Shown: positions 36,013 through 45,289, counted from the first letter of the stretch. The stretch is DNA of 64,000 bases from Aequorivita aquimaris (GCF_001573155.1 NZ_JRWG01000008.1:32491-96490); one strand, 5' to 3'. The notes: a model not told the origin generated them from the sequence alone. Numbers and translations are program-made.

Positions 36013-37320
36013 ATGAAAGAGGATTTTCTGCACTACGTGTGGAAATTTCAGAAGTTTGACGTGGGCGGTATTTGCACTTCAAATGGTGAAATTTTACACA
36101 TAAAAAACCCCGGGAGCCATAACCAGAACTCTGGCCCTGATTTTTTTAATGCCCAGATTGAATTGGACGGCCAACTGTGGGCCGGCAATGTGGAAATTCA
36201 CTTAAAGTCTTCCGATTGGTATGCCCATGCCCACGAAACCGACGTGGCGTATGACAACGTGATCCTCCACGTAGTATGGGAACACGATGCCGAAATTTAC
36301 AGAAAGGACGGCTCCGCGATTCCTACTTTTATTTTGAAAAAACACGTTCCGAAAACCACCCAAGAGCGCTACCAAAAGCTGTTTTCAAAGGAAAAAAAAT
36401 GGATCAACTGCGAAAATGATTTTGCCTCTATAGACGAGTTTACTGCGGAAAATTGGTTGGAAAGACTGTATCTGGAACGGCTTCAAAGAAAAGAAAAGAT
36501 ACTTCTGAAGGAGCTGAAAGAAACTCAAAACCACTGGGAAAGTTTACTTTTTAGAATGCTTTGTAAAAATTTTGGCTTGAAGGTAAATGGCGATTCCTTT
36601 TTCAGCGTTGCCAAATCGATTGATTTTTCGGTAGTAAAAAAATGTAGCCAGGAACGGCAAGATTTGGAGGCCCTTTTAATGGGGCAGGCTGGGTTACTGG
36701 AAGGCGATACGGAGGATTGGTATTTCAAAACGCTGAAAACCCGTTATGGATATTTAAAGCACAAATTCCAACTGGACAATGCCAATGTAATTGCCCCGAA
36801 GTTTTTCAGGCTGCGTCCACCGAACTTTCCCACGGTGCGCCTGGCACAATTTGCAATGCTCTATTTTGAGCAGCCCAGCCTTTTTTCAAAAGTAATTTCC
36901 GGAAAAAATTTAGAAGCGTTTTATGAATTGTTCAACGTAACGGGAAGCGAGTATTGGGACAAGCACTATAATTTTGGGATTGGTTCCTTGCAACGCAAAA
37001 AACGCGTTTCCAAGAGCTTGATGGATCTTTTGGTAATCAATACCATTATACCTATTAAGTTTTGCTATGCGGTTCAACAGGGCCGGGACATTTCTGACGA
37101 AATATTGGAACTGGTCGCCAAAATTTCTTCGGAAGAGAATGCCATCGTCAAAAAGTTCAATTCTTTAAAAAAGATATCAAAAAGCGCAGGCCACAGTCAG
37201 GCATTGCTTCACCTTAAAACGGAATATTGCGACAAGAACCGATGTTTGCAGTGCGCCATTGGCAGTTCTATAATTGGTACGGTCGCCCAGCCCGAAGTAA
37301 GAAGGATAATGGAAAACTGA
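36013..37320 (+). CDS. DUF2851 family protein
   Basis: This 435-residue soluble protein matches the Bacteroidota DUF2851 family: MKEDFLHYVWKFQKF at the start, then SGPDFFNAQIELDGQLWAG and NVEIHLKSSDWYAHAH. The D...E-x-H arrangement in GPDFFNA and NVEIHLKSSDW resembles the active site of a PD-(D/E)xK-like nuclease fold; this is my inference. The C-terminus has a cysteine cluster CDKNRCLQCAIG that may bind metal. No experimental role is known to me. It is followed by the PspC gene. Confidence 0.85.
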   Translation: MKEDFLHYVWKFQKFDVGGICTSNGEILHIKNPGSHNQNSGPDFFNAQIELDGQLWAGNVEIHLKSSDWYAHAHETDVAYDNVILHVVWEHDAEIYRKDGSAIPTFILKKHVPKTTQERYQKLFSKEKKWINCENDFASIDEFTAENWLERLYLERLQRKEKILLKELKETQNHWESLLFRMLCKNFGLKVNGDSFFSVAKSIDFSVVKKCSQERQDLEALLMGQAGLLEGDTEDWYFKTLKTRYGYLKHKFQLDNANVIAPKFFRLRPPNFPTVRLAQFAMLYFEQPSLFSKVISGKNLEAFYELFNVTGSEYWDKHYNFGIGSLQRKKRVSKSLMDLLVINTIIPIKFCYAVQQGRDISDEILELVAKISSEENAIVKKFNSLKKISKSAGHSQALLHLKTEYCDKNRCLQCAIGSSIIGTVAQPEVRRIMEN

Positions 37321-37375
37321 CTTTTTCTTTAACTTGACTTTCAATTTAAAGCGGAAAAAAGTGTAATTTGCAGCT

Positions 37376-37606
37376 ATGTTGCAAGCAGTATATTCTTTGC
37401 GCCATTATCTTGAAAAACGAGGCTTTTATGTGTCTTCCCGCTTGGCCGATAGGTTGGGAATGCGCGCCAAGAGCGTTCGGCTATTTTTTATTTATGTTTC
37501 CTTCGCCACTTTCGGAGTGGGCTTTGCCATCTATCTTACTTTGGCTTTCCTTTTAAAACTGAAGGATCTTGTGAACACAAAACGAACTTCGGTCTTTGAT
37601 TTATGA
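37376..37606 (+). CDS. PspC domain membrane protein
   Basis: This 76-residue protein has YLEKRGFYVSSRLADRLGMR followed by AKSVRLFFIYVSFATFGVGF, the PspC pattern of a short amphipathic region plus a membrane helix. PspC-like proteins sense membrane stress in other bacteria; here the protein is short and may be only structural. It overlaps the K+ channel gene by 4 nt (ATGA). Upstream sequence has TAATTTG, one base short of the TAnnTTTG box. Confidence 0.8.
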   Translation: MLQAVYSLRHYLEKRGFYVSSRLADRLGMRAKSVRLFFIYVSFATFGVGFAIYLTLAFLLKLKDLVNTKRTSVFDL

Positions 37607-38610
37607 AGCAACTTTATAATTCCAAAATAGCCATTGCTGTTTTCTTGCTCCTCGTCGTCTTTGCCACAGGAGTGATAGCATTTAGGTTTTTCTCAGACTA
37701 TAGTTGGATTGATGCTTTTTATATGACTGTAATAACCATAACAACTGTTGGTTATGGCGAAGTCATGCCTTTGAGCCCAGCAGAAAAAATATTTGTGTCG
37801 CTTCTTATCATTTCCAGTATCTTTATCGTTGGGTACGCCATTTCGGTAATTACCGAATATATTTTAAGTAAGAACATAGGTGTTTTAAGACAGAAAAAAG
37901 TGCAGAAAAAATTGGAATCCATGCATAATCATATTATTGTTTGCGGATATGGCAGAAACGGCAAGCAGGCAGCCCAGAAATTATTGGCTTATAACCGTCC
38001 TTTTGTTATTATTGAAAAGGACGAAGATGTTATAGACCGTTTTTCGGATGAGAAGAATCTTTTTATCCTCGGCAATGCCATTGAGGACGATGTACTTTTA
38101 AAGGCTGGGATTCAAAGAGCCGCAACGCTTATCTGCGCCACCCCAAACGATGCCGACAATCTTTTTATCGTACTATCGGCCAGGCAGATGAACAAAAATC
38201 TGAAAATTATAAGCCGCGCCAGTGAAGAGACCAGTTATAAAAAACTGAAACTTGGCGGGGCAGATAATGTAATAATGCCCGATAAAATTGGCGGCGACCA
38301 TATGGCTTCCCTGGTGGTGGTGCCGGATCTCGTAGAGTTTTTGGACAATTTGACCGTTTCGGGCCAGCAGGATAGCATCAACGTAGAGCAAATACCGTTT
38401 GAAAATATGTGCCCCGACGGTAGGGAACAAGCCATTCATGATTTGGATGTAAGAAAGAAGACCGGCTGTTCCATAATTGGCTACCGATCACCTTCGGGAG
38501 AATATATTGTAAATCCTGAACCCTCCCTAATACTTAAAAAAAATTCTAAACTTATATTGATCGGGCGCCCCGAACAAATAGAAAGCTTGAAGAGAGAATA
38601 CGGTGTTTAA
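37603..38610 (+). CDS. Potassium channel protein with TrkA-type RCK domain
   Basis: This 335-residue protein has two membrane helices around a pore loop with the selectivity filter TITTVGYGE (about residues 46-54), then the RCK/TrkA-N domain starting NHIIVCGYGRNGKQAAQKL (the GxGxxG NAD/ligand fold) and a TrkA-C domain from about residue 250. It should be a K+ channel gated by cytoplasmic ligand or NAD(H). It is translationally coupled to the PspC gene. Confidence 0.92.
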   Translation: MKQLYNSKIAIAVFLLLVVFATGVIAFRFFSDYSWIDAFYMTVITITTVGYGEVMPLSPAEKIFVSLLIISSIFIVGYAISVITEYILSKNIGVLRQKKVQKKLESMHNHIIVCGYGRNGKQAAQKLLAYNRPFVIIEKDEDVIDRFSDEKNLFILGNAIEDDVLLKAGIQRAATLICATPNDADNLFIVLSARQMNKNLKIISRASEETSYKKLKLGGADNVIMPDKIGGDHMASLVVVPDLVEFLDNLTVSGQQDSINVEQIPFENMCPDGREQAIHDLDVRKKTGCSIIGYRSPSGEYIVNPEPSLILKKNSKLILIGRPEQIESLKREYGV

Positions 38611-38712
38611 GGAAACGTTAACAAATTTCCTTTTAATTTTTTGAAATTGTAGATTTTTTTAAGCATCTTGCTTCGTTTTATTTTTTAAAACGTTAAATCT
38701 TAAAATTCCACT

Positions 38713-40338
38713 ATGAAGAAATATCTTCTTTCGCTAATCACACTTTTAATACCAATCATCACCTTTGCGCAGAATAACTCAGCTTCTGACCGAGTTGATG
38801 CAATATTCCAAAAATACACGGGCTGGTTTGTTGATTTAATTTTTTATGAAATCCCGTTTTCGGAATCTTTCCAGATTCCTTGGGTTCTTATCGTTTTAAT
38901 CGGAGGGGCATTCTATTTCACAATCTATTTCAAATTAATAAACTTCACAGGTTTCGGTACTGCTATTCGGGTTGTTCGCGGAAAATATGAAGACATTGAA
39001 AAACACGGCGCCGATACACTTTACGGCGACGTAACGCCAAACGAGCAGGAAAATTTGATAGAGACTATCCGCGATGACAGCGCAGATGGTGAGGTTTCCC
39101 ACTTTCAGGCTTTAACCGCAGCACTTTCCGCAACGGTAGGTCTGGGAAATATTGCCGGAGTAGCAGTGGCACTTTCCATTGGCGGACCGGGAGCAACCTT
39201 CTGGATGATCGTGGCAGGTTTACTGGGTATGGCGTCCAAATTTGCCGAATGTACCCTGGGTGTAAAATTCCGCGACGTGGGGCCGGACGGGACGGTTTAC
39301 GGCGGGCCCATGTATTATCTTAAAAAAGGTCTGGGTCAAAAAGGTCTGGGTGGACTTGGAAAAGTACTTGCTATTCTTTTTGCAATATTTGTAATCGGGG
39401 GTTCTTTTGGCGGTGGAAATATGTTTCAGGCCAATCAGGCCGCAGCGCAGTTTGTGCAGCTTTTTGAACTGCAGGGAACGAGTGCTGCCATTTGGTTTGG
39501 AATTGCAATGGCTATAATAGTAGCAGTTGTAATCATTGGAGGTATTAAAAGAATTGCCAAGGTAACAGAAAAGATAGTTCCATTTATGGCGGGTATTTAT
39601 GTTTTGGGAGCCATTGTAATCTTGGTTGCCAATTACCATCATATAGGTGATGCGTTTGCGTTGATTTTTGAAGGAGCCTTTAGTGGCCTCGGTATTGCCG
39701 GTGGATTGGTAGGGGTAATGATACAGGGAATTCGTCGTGGTGCATTTTCAAATGAAGCGGGTGTGGGTTCCGCGGCTATTGCCCACTCTGCAGTACGAAC
39801 CAAATATCCCGCTTCCGAAGGAATTGTTGCACTTTTGGAACCGTTTATCGATACGGTTGTTATCTGTACTATGACCGCCTTGGTTATTGTAATTACCAAT
39901 TTTGACAATAACATTATTCAATATGGAGTAGAAATCAACGAAGGGGTAGAACTTACCGCCACCGCATTTGATAGTGTGATTCCGCACTTCTCTGTAGTGC
40001 TGACCGTAGCTGTTATTTTATTTGCCTTTTCTACAATGATCTCTTGGTCCTACTACGGAATTCAAGGGTGGGTATATCTCTTCGGAAGAGGAAAAGTTAC
40101 CGAGCTTATTTATAAACTGTTATTTTGTATCTTTATATGGGTTGGGTCGGTTATTAGCCTCGGGTCGGTTATCAACTTCTCCGACGCCATGATTTTCGCG
40201 ATGGTAGTGCCTAACATAATTGGTGTTGTATTATTAACGCCGGTTGTACGAAAAGAATTGAATCGCTATATGAAGGCTATCCGTACCAAACACGAAGCCA
40301 TTGATGATGGTTTGGAAGATATGCAGAAACATATGTAA
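38713..40338 (+). CDS. Alanine/glycine:cation symporter (AGCS family)
   Basis: This 541-residue transporter has an apparent N-terminal signal-like helix (MKKYLLSLITLLIPIITFAQ) and then the AGCS fold with about 11 helices. Conserved stretches are LSATVGLGNIAGVAVALSIGGPG, GMASKFAECTLGVKFRDV, GGPMYYLKKGLG and GAFSNEAGVGSAAIAHSA. These transporters import alanine or glycine with Na+ or H+. The cleavable-looking N-terminal extension is seen in other flavobacterial homologues. It is a single gene followed after 12 nt by the ComEA-like gene. Confidence 0.92.
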   Translation: MKKYLLSLITLLIPIITFAQNNSASDRVDAIFQKYTGWFVDLIFYEIPFSESFQIPWVLIVLIGGAFYFTIYFKLINFTGFGTAIRVVRGKYEDIEKHGADTLYGDVTPNEQENLIETIRDDSADGEVSHFQALTAALSATVGLGNIAGVAVALSIGGPGATFWMIVAGLLGMASKFAECTLGVKFRDVGPDGTVYGGPMYYLKKGLGQKGLGGLGKVLAILFAIFVIGGSFGGGNMFQANQAAAQFVQLFELQGTSAAIWFGIAMAIIVAVVIIGGIKRIAKVTEKIVPFMAGIYVLGAIVILVANYHHIGDAFALIFEGAFSGLGIAGGLVGVMIQGIRRGAFSNEAGVGSAAIAHSAVRTKYPASEGIVALLEPFIDTVVICTMTALVIVITNFDNNIIQYGVEINEGVELTATAFDSVIPHFSVVLTVAVILFAFSTMISWSYYGIQGWVYLFGRGKVTELIYKLLFCIFIWVGSVISLGSVINFSDAMIFAMVVPNIIGVVLLTPVVRKELNRYMKAIRTKHEAIDDGLEDMQKHM

Positions 40339-40350
40339 AAACGAAATTGT

Positions 40351-41235
40351 ATGGAACTAAAATCCCACTTCACGTTCAGCAAGCAGCAACGGAGTGGGAT
40401 TTTGCTTTTGTTGTTGCTCATCGTTTCATTATTATGTGTTTATTGGTTCGTTGATTTTTCGGAAGAAGATACTTTGGATATTTCTTCATCGGAAATTGTC
40501 TCAATGCAAAAAGAAATTGATTCGCTTCGTACAGTTGAAATTGAAAGCAAAAAGCCAAAAAAATATCCCTTCAACCCAAATTTCATTACAGATTACAAAG
40601 GCTACGTTTTGGGAATGACCAATGAAGAAATTGACCGTTTGCTGCAATATCGAAAGGAGGGCAAATGGATCAATTCCGCGGCAGATTTTAAAAAGGTTAC
40701 GGGAGTTTCAGATTCGTTGTTGAATGCATTGAGCCCGTATTTTAAATTTCCCGATTGGGTCAACAATCCGAAGCTGAGAAGTGATTTCAAAGATTATAAA
40801 AGCGAAAAAGGCTTTACCGAGAAAACTTTTTCACAAAAAATAGATCTCAATATCGCTACGGAAGAGCAGTTACAGCAGGTTAGTGGTATTGGCGAGGCAT
40901 TGAGCAAACGAATTATTTCGTATCGCGAAAAGTTGGGCGGATTTTCACACGATGTACAATTATATAGCGTTTACGGATTGGAACCTTCGGTGGTACAGCG
41001 CGCACTTAATCTTTTTACGGTAAAAACTCCAAAACAGATAACGAAGATAAATGTGAACACGGCCTCTGCTTCCGACATCTCCACCGTACCGGGAATCTCT
41101 TTTGAAATGGCAAAAAAAATCTGGGAGTTCAGGCGTCTGCGTGAAAAAGTAACTACCACTGAGGAACTGGCCAAAATTGAAGGAATGACGGAAAGAAAGT
41201 TACAGCTAATTCAGTTATATTTGTCCGTTGAGTAA
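40351..41235 (+). CDS. Helix-hairpin-helix (ComEA-like) DNA-binding membrane protein
   Basis: This 294-residue protein has one membrane helix near the N-terminus (ILLLLLLIVSLLCVYWFV, about residues 19-37) and then three helix-hairpin-helix units. The clearest are KIDLNIATEEQLQQVSGIGE followed by ALSKRIISYREKLGG, and KINVNTASASDISTVPGIS. ComEA proteins bind incoming DNA during competence; in this group the wider role is unproven. The protein is anchored in the inner membrane with its DNA-binding part outside the cytoplasm. It is 12 nt downstream of the symporter gene. Confidence 0.85.
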   Translation: MELKSHFTFSKQQRSGILLLLLLIVSLLCVYWFVDFSEEDTLDISSSEIVSMQKEIDSLRTVEIESKKPKKYPFNPNFITDYKGYVLGMTNEEIDRLLQYRKEGKWINSAADFKKVTGVSDSLLNALSPYFKFPDWVNNPKLRSDFKDYKSEKGFTEKTFSQKIDLNIATEEQLQQVSGIGEALSKRIISYREKLGGFSHDVQLYSVYGLEPSVVQRALNLFTVKTPKQITKINVNTASASDISTVPGISFEMAKKIWEFRRLREKVTTTEELAKIEGMTERKLQLIQLYLSVE

Positions 41236-41267
41236 ATTTTCTAAATCGCCGAAAGGCTCATAAATAA

Positions 41268-41275
41268 TAGTTTTG
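41268..41275 (+). promoter_or_regulatory. -7 promoter element (TAnnTTTG) of the acyl-CoA dehydrogenase gene
   Basis: TAGTTTTG at 41268-41275, directly followed by CACCGC and the ATG at 41282, leaving only about six leader nucleotides. Transcription would therefore start at or near the start codon. Confidence 0.5.
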
Positions 41276-41281
41276 CACCGC

Positions 41282-42448
41282 ATGGATAAAATGTATTTTA
41301 CAGAAGAACACGAATTTTTTAGAAAGAGTTTTCAGGATTTTCTTCAAAAGGAAGTTGTCCCCCATATAGAAAAGTGGGAGAAAACCGGCCATATAGAACG
41401 TTTCATTTGGCAGAAATTTGGCGAGATGGGCTATTTCGGAATCTATCAGCCCGAGGAATATGGTGGCCTGGATCTCGACCTTTTTTATACCGTAATCTTT
41501 TTGGAAGAACTTCAAAAAGTGAATAGCGGCGGTTTTGCGGCGGCTATGTGGGCGCATGCCTATTTGGCGATGACGCACCTTAAAAAAGAGGCCAACCACG
41601 AGCAAAAGGAAAAATATCTTGCACCGAGTATAACTGGTGAAAAAATAGGCTGTCTTTGCATTACCGAACCTTTCGGAGGTAGTGATGTTTCCGGGATGCG
41701 GAGTACTGCCGTAAAAAAAGGCGATAGTTACATTCTGAACGGTTCCAAAACATTTATCACCAACGGAATTTATAGCGATTATTTGATTGTAGCGGCAAAA
41801 ACAGCTCCCGAATTGGGCAACAAAGGAATAAGCATTTTCGTGGTGGACCGCGATGCAAAAGGCGTTTCCGCAACCAAACTCGATAAATTGGGCTGGCGCG
41901 CTAGCGATACGGGAGAGATTGCCTTTGACAATGTGGAAATTCCCGCGGAAAATTTGATGGGCGAGGAGAACAAAGGTTTTCCGTACATCATGCAACATTT
42001 CGCCTTGGAGCGTTTGATTATGGGCATCAACGCCCACGCCCGTAGCGAGTTTGCTTTGGAATATACCATTCAATATATGAAGGACCGTTTTGCTTTCGGA
42101 AAAAGTATTTCAAAATTTCAGGCGTTGCGGCACCGCGTTGCACAGATTGCCAGTGAAATTGAGGTATGCAAGACCTTTAACTACGTTACGGCGAAACGGT
42201 TGAATGAAGGGGAATATGTGGTAAAGGAAGCTACGATGAGCAAACTCATTTCCACTAAAGTTGCCGATGAGGTAATGACCGAATGCCTTCAGTTTTTGGG
42301 CGGGTACGGTTATATGGAAGATTACCCATTGGCGCGTTTACTGCGTGATAGTAGGCTTGGGCCCATCGGTGGTGGAACTTCCGAGATTTTACGTGAGATA
42401 ATTGCGAAGATGGTTATTGAGGGCAAGGAATATAAGCCGGCGACATAA
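41282..42448 (+). CDS. Acyl-CoA dehydrogenase
   Basis: I chose ATG at 41282 (MDKMYFTEEHEFFRKSF) over a TTG nine bases upstream, which lies in the promoter box. The 388-residue FAD-dependent enzyme shows QPEEYGGLDLD, CLCITEPFGGSDVSGMRSTA, FITNGIYSDYLIVAAKT, the flavin-binding RFAFGKSISKFQALRHR and the C-terminal CLQFLGGYGYMEDYPLARLLRDSR split in the family order, with the catalytic-base region near SRLGPIGGGTSEILRE. It oxidises acyl-CoA thioesters to trans-2-enoyl-CoA, feeding electrons to an electron-transfer flavoprotein. Chain-length choice cannot be told. Confidence 0.92.
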   Translation: MDKMYFTEEHEFFRKSFQDFLQKEVVPHIEKWEKTGHIERFIWQKFGEMGYFGIYQPEEYGGLDLDLFYTVIFLEELQKVNSGGFAAAMWAHAYLAMTHLKKEANHEQKEKYLAPSITGEKIGCLCITEPFGGSDVSGMRSTAVKKGDSYILNGSKTFITNGIYSDYLIVAAKTAPELGNKGISIFVVDRDAKGVSATKLDKLGWRASDTGEIAFDNVEIPAENLMGEENKGFPYIMQHFALERLIMGINAHARSEFALEYTIQYMKDRFAFGKSISKFQALRHRVAQIASEIEVCKTFNYVTAKRLNEGEYVVKEATMSKLISTKVADEVMTECLQFLGGYGYMEDYPLARLLRDSRLGPIGGGTSEILREIIAKMVIEGKEYKPAT

Positions 42449-42474
42449 TTTATTCATAATTCTAATTTCAGGAA

Positions 42475-43893
42475 ATGAAGCATTTCACTTTAAAAAGTCT
42501 TTTTACCTTATTTATTTTTTTCATCACAGCAACAACCTTCGCCCAAACTGAGCTAAAAGGTAAGGTTGCCGATTTCTTAACATTTCAGCCCATTGAAAGC
42601 GCCAGTGTTTATATTGAAAACACAACTATCGGCTCCATAACCAATGCCGATGGAAATTTCGTTTTGAAAGTGCCACAACAACATTTGCAGGATACGTTAG
42701 TAATTTCTTCTATCGGATATAAAAGCTTTAAGGTTATAATCAGCGAATTTGAAAACGGCTCCGATATATTTTTGGAAGAAGATGTTGCTTCTTTAGATGA
42801 AGTGGTAATCGTTGCTGATCCGCGACCCACAACCGGAAATGGTATTGTTGAGAAAGCCATTGAAAAACTTCCGAAAAACCTTCCCGAGCAAGCCTACCTT
42901 CAAAAGGGATTTCTGCGCCACAAAGAGCGCAACAAAAAGGAATACAAATGGCTTATTGAAAGCGCCATCACCTTATATGATTCCAGTTATGCTGCCGGAG
43001 CAAAGGACAACCTAAAAATAAACGTGGACGAAACCCGTAAAAGTTATGATTTAAGGGATGTTGATAGCCTGTTTACCTATTCCGCTTATTTAAAAAGCAT
43101 GAATTCAAAGGCCTCAAATTTGAATAGAAATTCGATTAAAACTTCCTCTTTAATTGAAGCCATAAAATGGAACGACAGCCGCGTGAATGGCTTGGAGAAT
43201 CTTTTTAAGGGCAAGCTCAATTTGGTCCGCAACTCAAATGTTACCGGTGCATTGTTGGGGAAAAATATGTTGGAAAAGCATCAGTTTGAACTCGATACTA
43301 TTTTAGTTGACAACGGACGAAAAATCTATAAAATCAAAATTGAAAAAGGAGCCGATTTTGTTGGGCTGAACACGCCGAACATCTACAACGAGGGTTTTGA
43401 GCCCAAGGGATGGATCTATATTTATTACGACAATTACGCCATCAAAAAAGTGGAGTATGAACTTGTTGCCGCATCTGACGTACAGAAAAAACGCAGCAAG
43501 AGTCTTTTTGATACGCAGACCATCCACAAACTGGTAATGACCTATAAGGATTACGACGGAAAAATGTATCCGAATTATATCTACTACGAAACCCCAAAAC
43601 TAGTAAACACGGGCGACCGTTCTTCCGATAGGATAAAGACCGAGGCCGAACCGGGATTTGACAAGGACGAACAGTATTACTACACCATTCAGGAAATTTT
43701 GTTCAGCGACATCATACAGGAGCCAGAACTTATAAAACAGGAACTTCAACAAAACGATTGGTCCGCAGATATTTTTTCAAGTAAGCCTTACAATGAATCT
43801 TTTTGGAAAAGTTACAACGTTTTGTTGGAGAGTAAAGAGGAGGAGAAGCTTATACAGGATTTGAGCAAACGTGCATCTTTGTATAAAGAATAA
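42475..43893 (+). CDS. Carboxypeptidase-regulatory-like domain outer-membrane or periplasmic protein
   Basis: This 472-residue protein has a signal peptide (ending TTFAQ, about residue 23) followed by a carboxypeptidase-D-regulatory-like domain (LKGKVADFLTFQPIESASVYI to DTLVISSIGYKS). This domain often opens TonB-dependent receptors, but here the remainder is not a barrel of full length. The rest is a mixed alpha/beta region with KIYKIKIEKGADFVGL and WIYIYYDNYAIKKVEYELV. It may be a periplasmic or outer-membrane accessory protein; function is unknown. Confidence 0.8.
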   Translation: MKHFTLKSLFTLFIFFITATTFAQTELKGKVADFLTFQPIESASVYIENTTIGSITNADGNFVLKVPQQHLQDTLVISSIGYKSFKVIISEFENGSDIFLEEDVASLDEVVIVADPRPTTGNGIVEKAIEKLPKNLPEQAYLQKGFLRHKERNKKEYKWLIESAITLYDSSYAAGAKDNLKINVDETRKSYDLRDVDSLFTYSAYLKSMNSKASNLNRNSIKTSSLIEAIKWNDSRVNGLENLFKGKLNLVRNSNVTGALLGKNMLEKHQFELDTILVDNGRKIYKIKIEKGADFVGLNTPNIYNEGFEPKGWIYIYYDNYAIKKVEYELVAASDVQKKRSKSLFDTQTIHKLVMTYKDYDGKMYPNYIYYETPKLVNTGDRSSDRIKTEAEPGFDKDEQYYYTIQEILFSDIIQEPELIKQELQQNDWSADIFSSKPYNESFWKSYNVLLESKEEEKLIQDLSKRASLYKE

Positions 43894-43907
43894 CTTTTTT
43901 TAAAAAA

Positions 43908-43942
43908 AGTCACAAGTCATAACTCATAACTCATAACTATTT
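43908..43942. repeat. Period-7 intergenic repeat upstream of rpsU
   Basis: Five successive 7-mers read AGTCACA, AGTCATA, ACTCATA, ACTCATA, ACTATTT. They lie between the previous gene and the rpsU promoter box. Confidence 0.6.
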
Positions 43943-43944
43943 TC

Positions 43945-43952
43945 TATCTTTG
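43945..43952 (+). promoter_or_regulatory. -7 promoter element of rpsU (TAnnTTTG)
   Basis: TATCTTTG fits the TAnnTTTG consensus, 29 nt before the rpsU ATG. The leader would be only about 20 nt and carry the strong Shine-Dalgarno site. Confidence 0.65.
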
Positions 43953-43965
43953 CCGCCCTAAAGAG

Positions 43966-43975
43966 AGGAGGTGAT
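43966..43975 (+). promoter_or_regulatory. Perfect extended Shine-Dalgarno site of rpsU
   Basis: AGGAGGTGAT is fully complementary to the 3' end of 16S rRNA and lies 6 nt before the ATG at 43982. Other genes here have no such site. In Bacteroidota, bS21 (with bS18 and bS6) is reported to help occlude the anti-Shine-Dalgarno tail, and a strong Shine-Dalgarno site on rpsU is thought to give autogenous control: ribosomes lacking bS21 translate rpsU best. The site is seen directly; the regulation follows from published work on this phylum. Confidence 0.85.
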
Positions 43976-43981
43976 GACACT

Positions 43982-44176
43982 ATGTTAATTATACCAGTTA
44001 AAGACGGAGAAAATATCGACAGAGCGCTGAAACGTTTCAAGCGTAAATTTGACCGTACCGGAACTATGCGCCAGTTGCGCTCACGACAGGCTTTTACTAA
44101 GCCTTCGGTTAAGAAAAGAGCACAGCTTCAAAAAGCACAGTATATTCAAAACTTAAGAGATCAGGAAGATATTTAA
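43982..44176 (+). CDS. rpsU: 30S ribosomal protein bS21
   Basis: This 64-residue basic protein has the bS21 core IPVKDGENIDRALKRFKRKFD near the N-terminus and a basic tail (SVKKRAQLQKAQYIQ). bS21 sits at the platform of the 30S subunit near the 3' end of 16S rRNA, and in Bacteroidota it helps cover the anti-Shine-Dalgarno sequence. It is a single gene with its own promoter, a perfect Shine-Dalgarno site and a terminator at 44204-44238. Confidence 0.95.
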   Translation: MLIIPVKDGENIDRALKRFKRKFDRTGTMRQLRSRQAFTKPSVKKRAQLQKAQYIQNLRDQEDI

Positions 44177-44203
44177 TGTTTTTTATTTGAATCTTAAACA
44201 TAT

Positions 44204-44238
44204 AAATCCGTTGTGAAAATTTTCCAACGGATTTTTTT
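44204..44238 (+). terminator. Intrinsic terminator after rpsU
   Basis: AAATCCGTTG (44204-44213) pairs with CAACGGATTT (44225-44234), followed by T residues. Confidence 0.8.
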
Positions 44239-44339
44239 ATGGTTAAAAGTTATTGGCTTTTTAAGTTAATCAGTTATTTTTAGAATCCCAGAGTTTCAAT
44301 CTTAAAAATTGATAAACTAAAACAAGCCGTTATAAAACA

Positions 44340-45227
44340 ATGATCTTTCAGCCTTTTGTAGAATATCTCCAGTTAGAGAAAAAGTATTCACCACATACGG
44401 TGACTGCCTATTTAAAAGACATTGAAGATTTTCAGGCTTTTGCTTCTGCGGAATTTCAGTATGCTGAAATTGTAGATGTGAATTATTCCGTGGTGAGAAG
44501 CTGGATAGTATCACTCGTAGATTCAGGTATTTCAAACAGAACCGTAAACCGGAAGATTTCATCTTTAAAAACCTACTATAAATTTCTCTTGAAAACGGGA
44601 CAAATAGAAATTAATCCTTTAGCAAAGCACAAGGCGCTGAAAACTTCAAAAAAGATTCAGGTTCCCTTTTCGGAAAAGGAAATTGGGAACGTAATGGAAA
44701 TGTTTGGAGAAGAGAATGATTTTGAGGGATTGCGCAACCGTTTAATCGTGGAGCTTTTTTATTCCACCGGAATTCGCAGGGCAGAGTTGATCAATATTAA
44801 AGTAACTGATGTTTATTTTGCGCAGAAAACTTTAAAGGTTTTGGGCAAAAGAAACAAAGAGCGCATTGTTCCACTTTTGCCCACGGTGCTGCAATCTATA
44901 AATGATTATTTGCAACAGCGGAATGATCTTGAGAACATAAAAGACACCGATGCTTTATTTCTTACCCAAAAAGGGGTTAAAATTTATGAAACTCTTGTCT
45001 ATCGGATTATTAATTCATATTTTAGTAAAGCTTCGGAAAAGGTGAAGAAAAGTCCGCATATTTTGCGGCATTCCTTTGCAACACATCTTTTAAACGAAGG
45101 CGCAGATATTAATTCGGTAAAGGAGTTGTTGGGGCATTCCAGTCTTGCTTCCACACAGGTTTACACACAGAATAGTATAGCGAAGTTGAAGGAGGTTTAT
45201 AAAAACTCACATCCACGAAACGGATAA
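44340..45227 (+). CDS. Tyrosine recombinase of the XerC/XerD family
   Basis: This 295-residue protein has an N-terminal SAM-like core-binding domain (EYLQLEKKYSPHTVTAYLKD) and a C-terminal catalytic domain with the RKHRH/Y residues: Arg in STGIRRAELINI, Lys in LGKRNKERIVPL, His-x-x-Arg in HILRHSFATHLL, His in LLGHSSLASTQ and the nucleophile Tyr in VYTQN. Size and completeness fit a housekeeping XerC/XerD that resolves chromosome dimers at dif; no mobile element surrounds it. Which of the two Xer proteins it is cannot be told here. Confidence 0.9.
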   Translation: MIFQPFVEYLQLEKKYSPHTVTAYLKDIEDFQAFASAEFQYAEIVDVNYSVVRSWIVSLVDSGISNRTVNRKISSLKTYYKFLLKTGQIEINPLAKHKALKTSKKIQVPFSEKEIGNVMEMFGEENDFEGLRNRLIVELFYSTGIRRAELINIKVTDVYFAQKTLKVLGKRNKERIVPLLPTVLQSINDYLQQRNDLENIKDTDALFLTQKGVKIYETLVYRIINSYFSKASEKVKKSPHILRHSFATHLLNEGADINSVKELLGHSSLASTQVYTQNSIAKLKEVYKNSHPRNG

Positions 45228-45289
45228 ATTCAAAAAAACACTTTATGGGGTAAAATTACATATTACATTAACTTTAAATATAATATAGT

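Noticed and set aside
41258..42073. Long antisense frame (271 codons) opposite the acyl-CoA dehydrogenase gene
   Set aside because: It lies fully within a well-supported gene, has no family likeness and reflects codon bias of the sense gene.
44340..45227. Integrase of a mobile element
   Set aside because: The protein has housekeeping Xer length and motifs, and there are no attachment sites, cargo genes or composition change around it.
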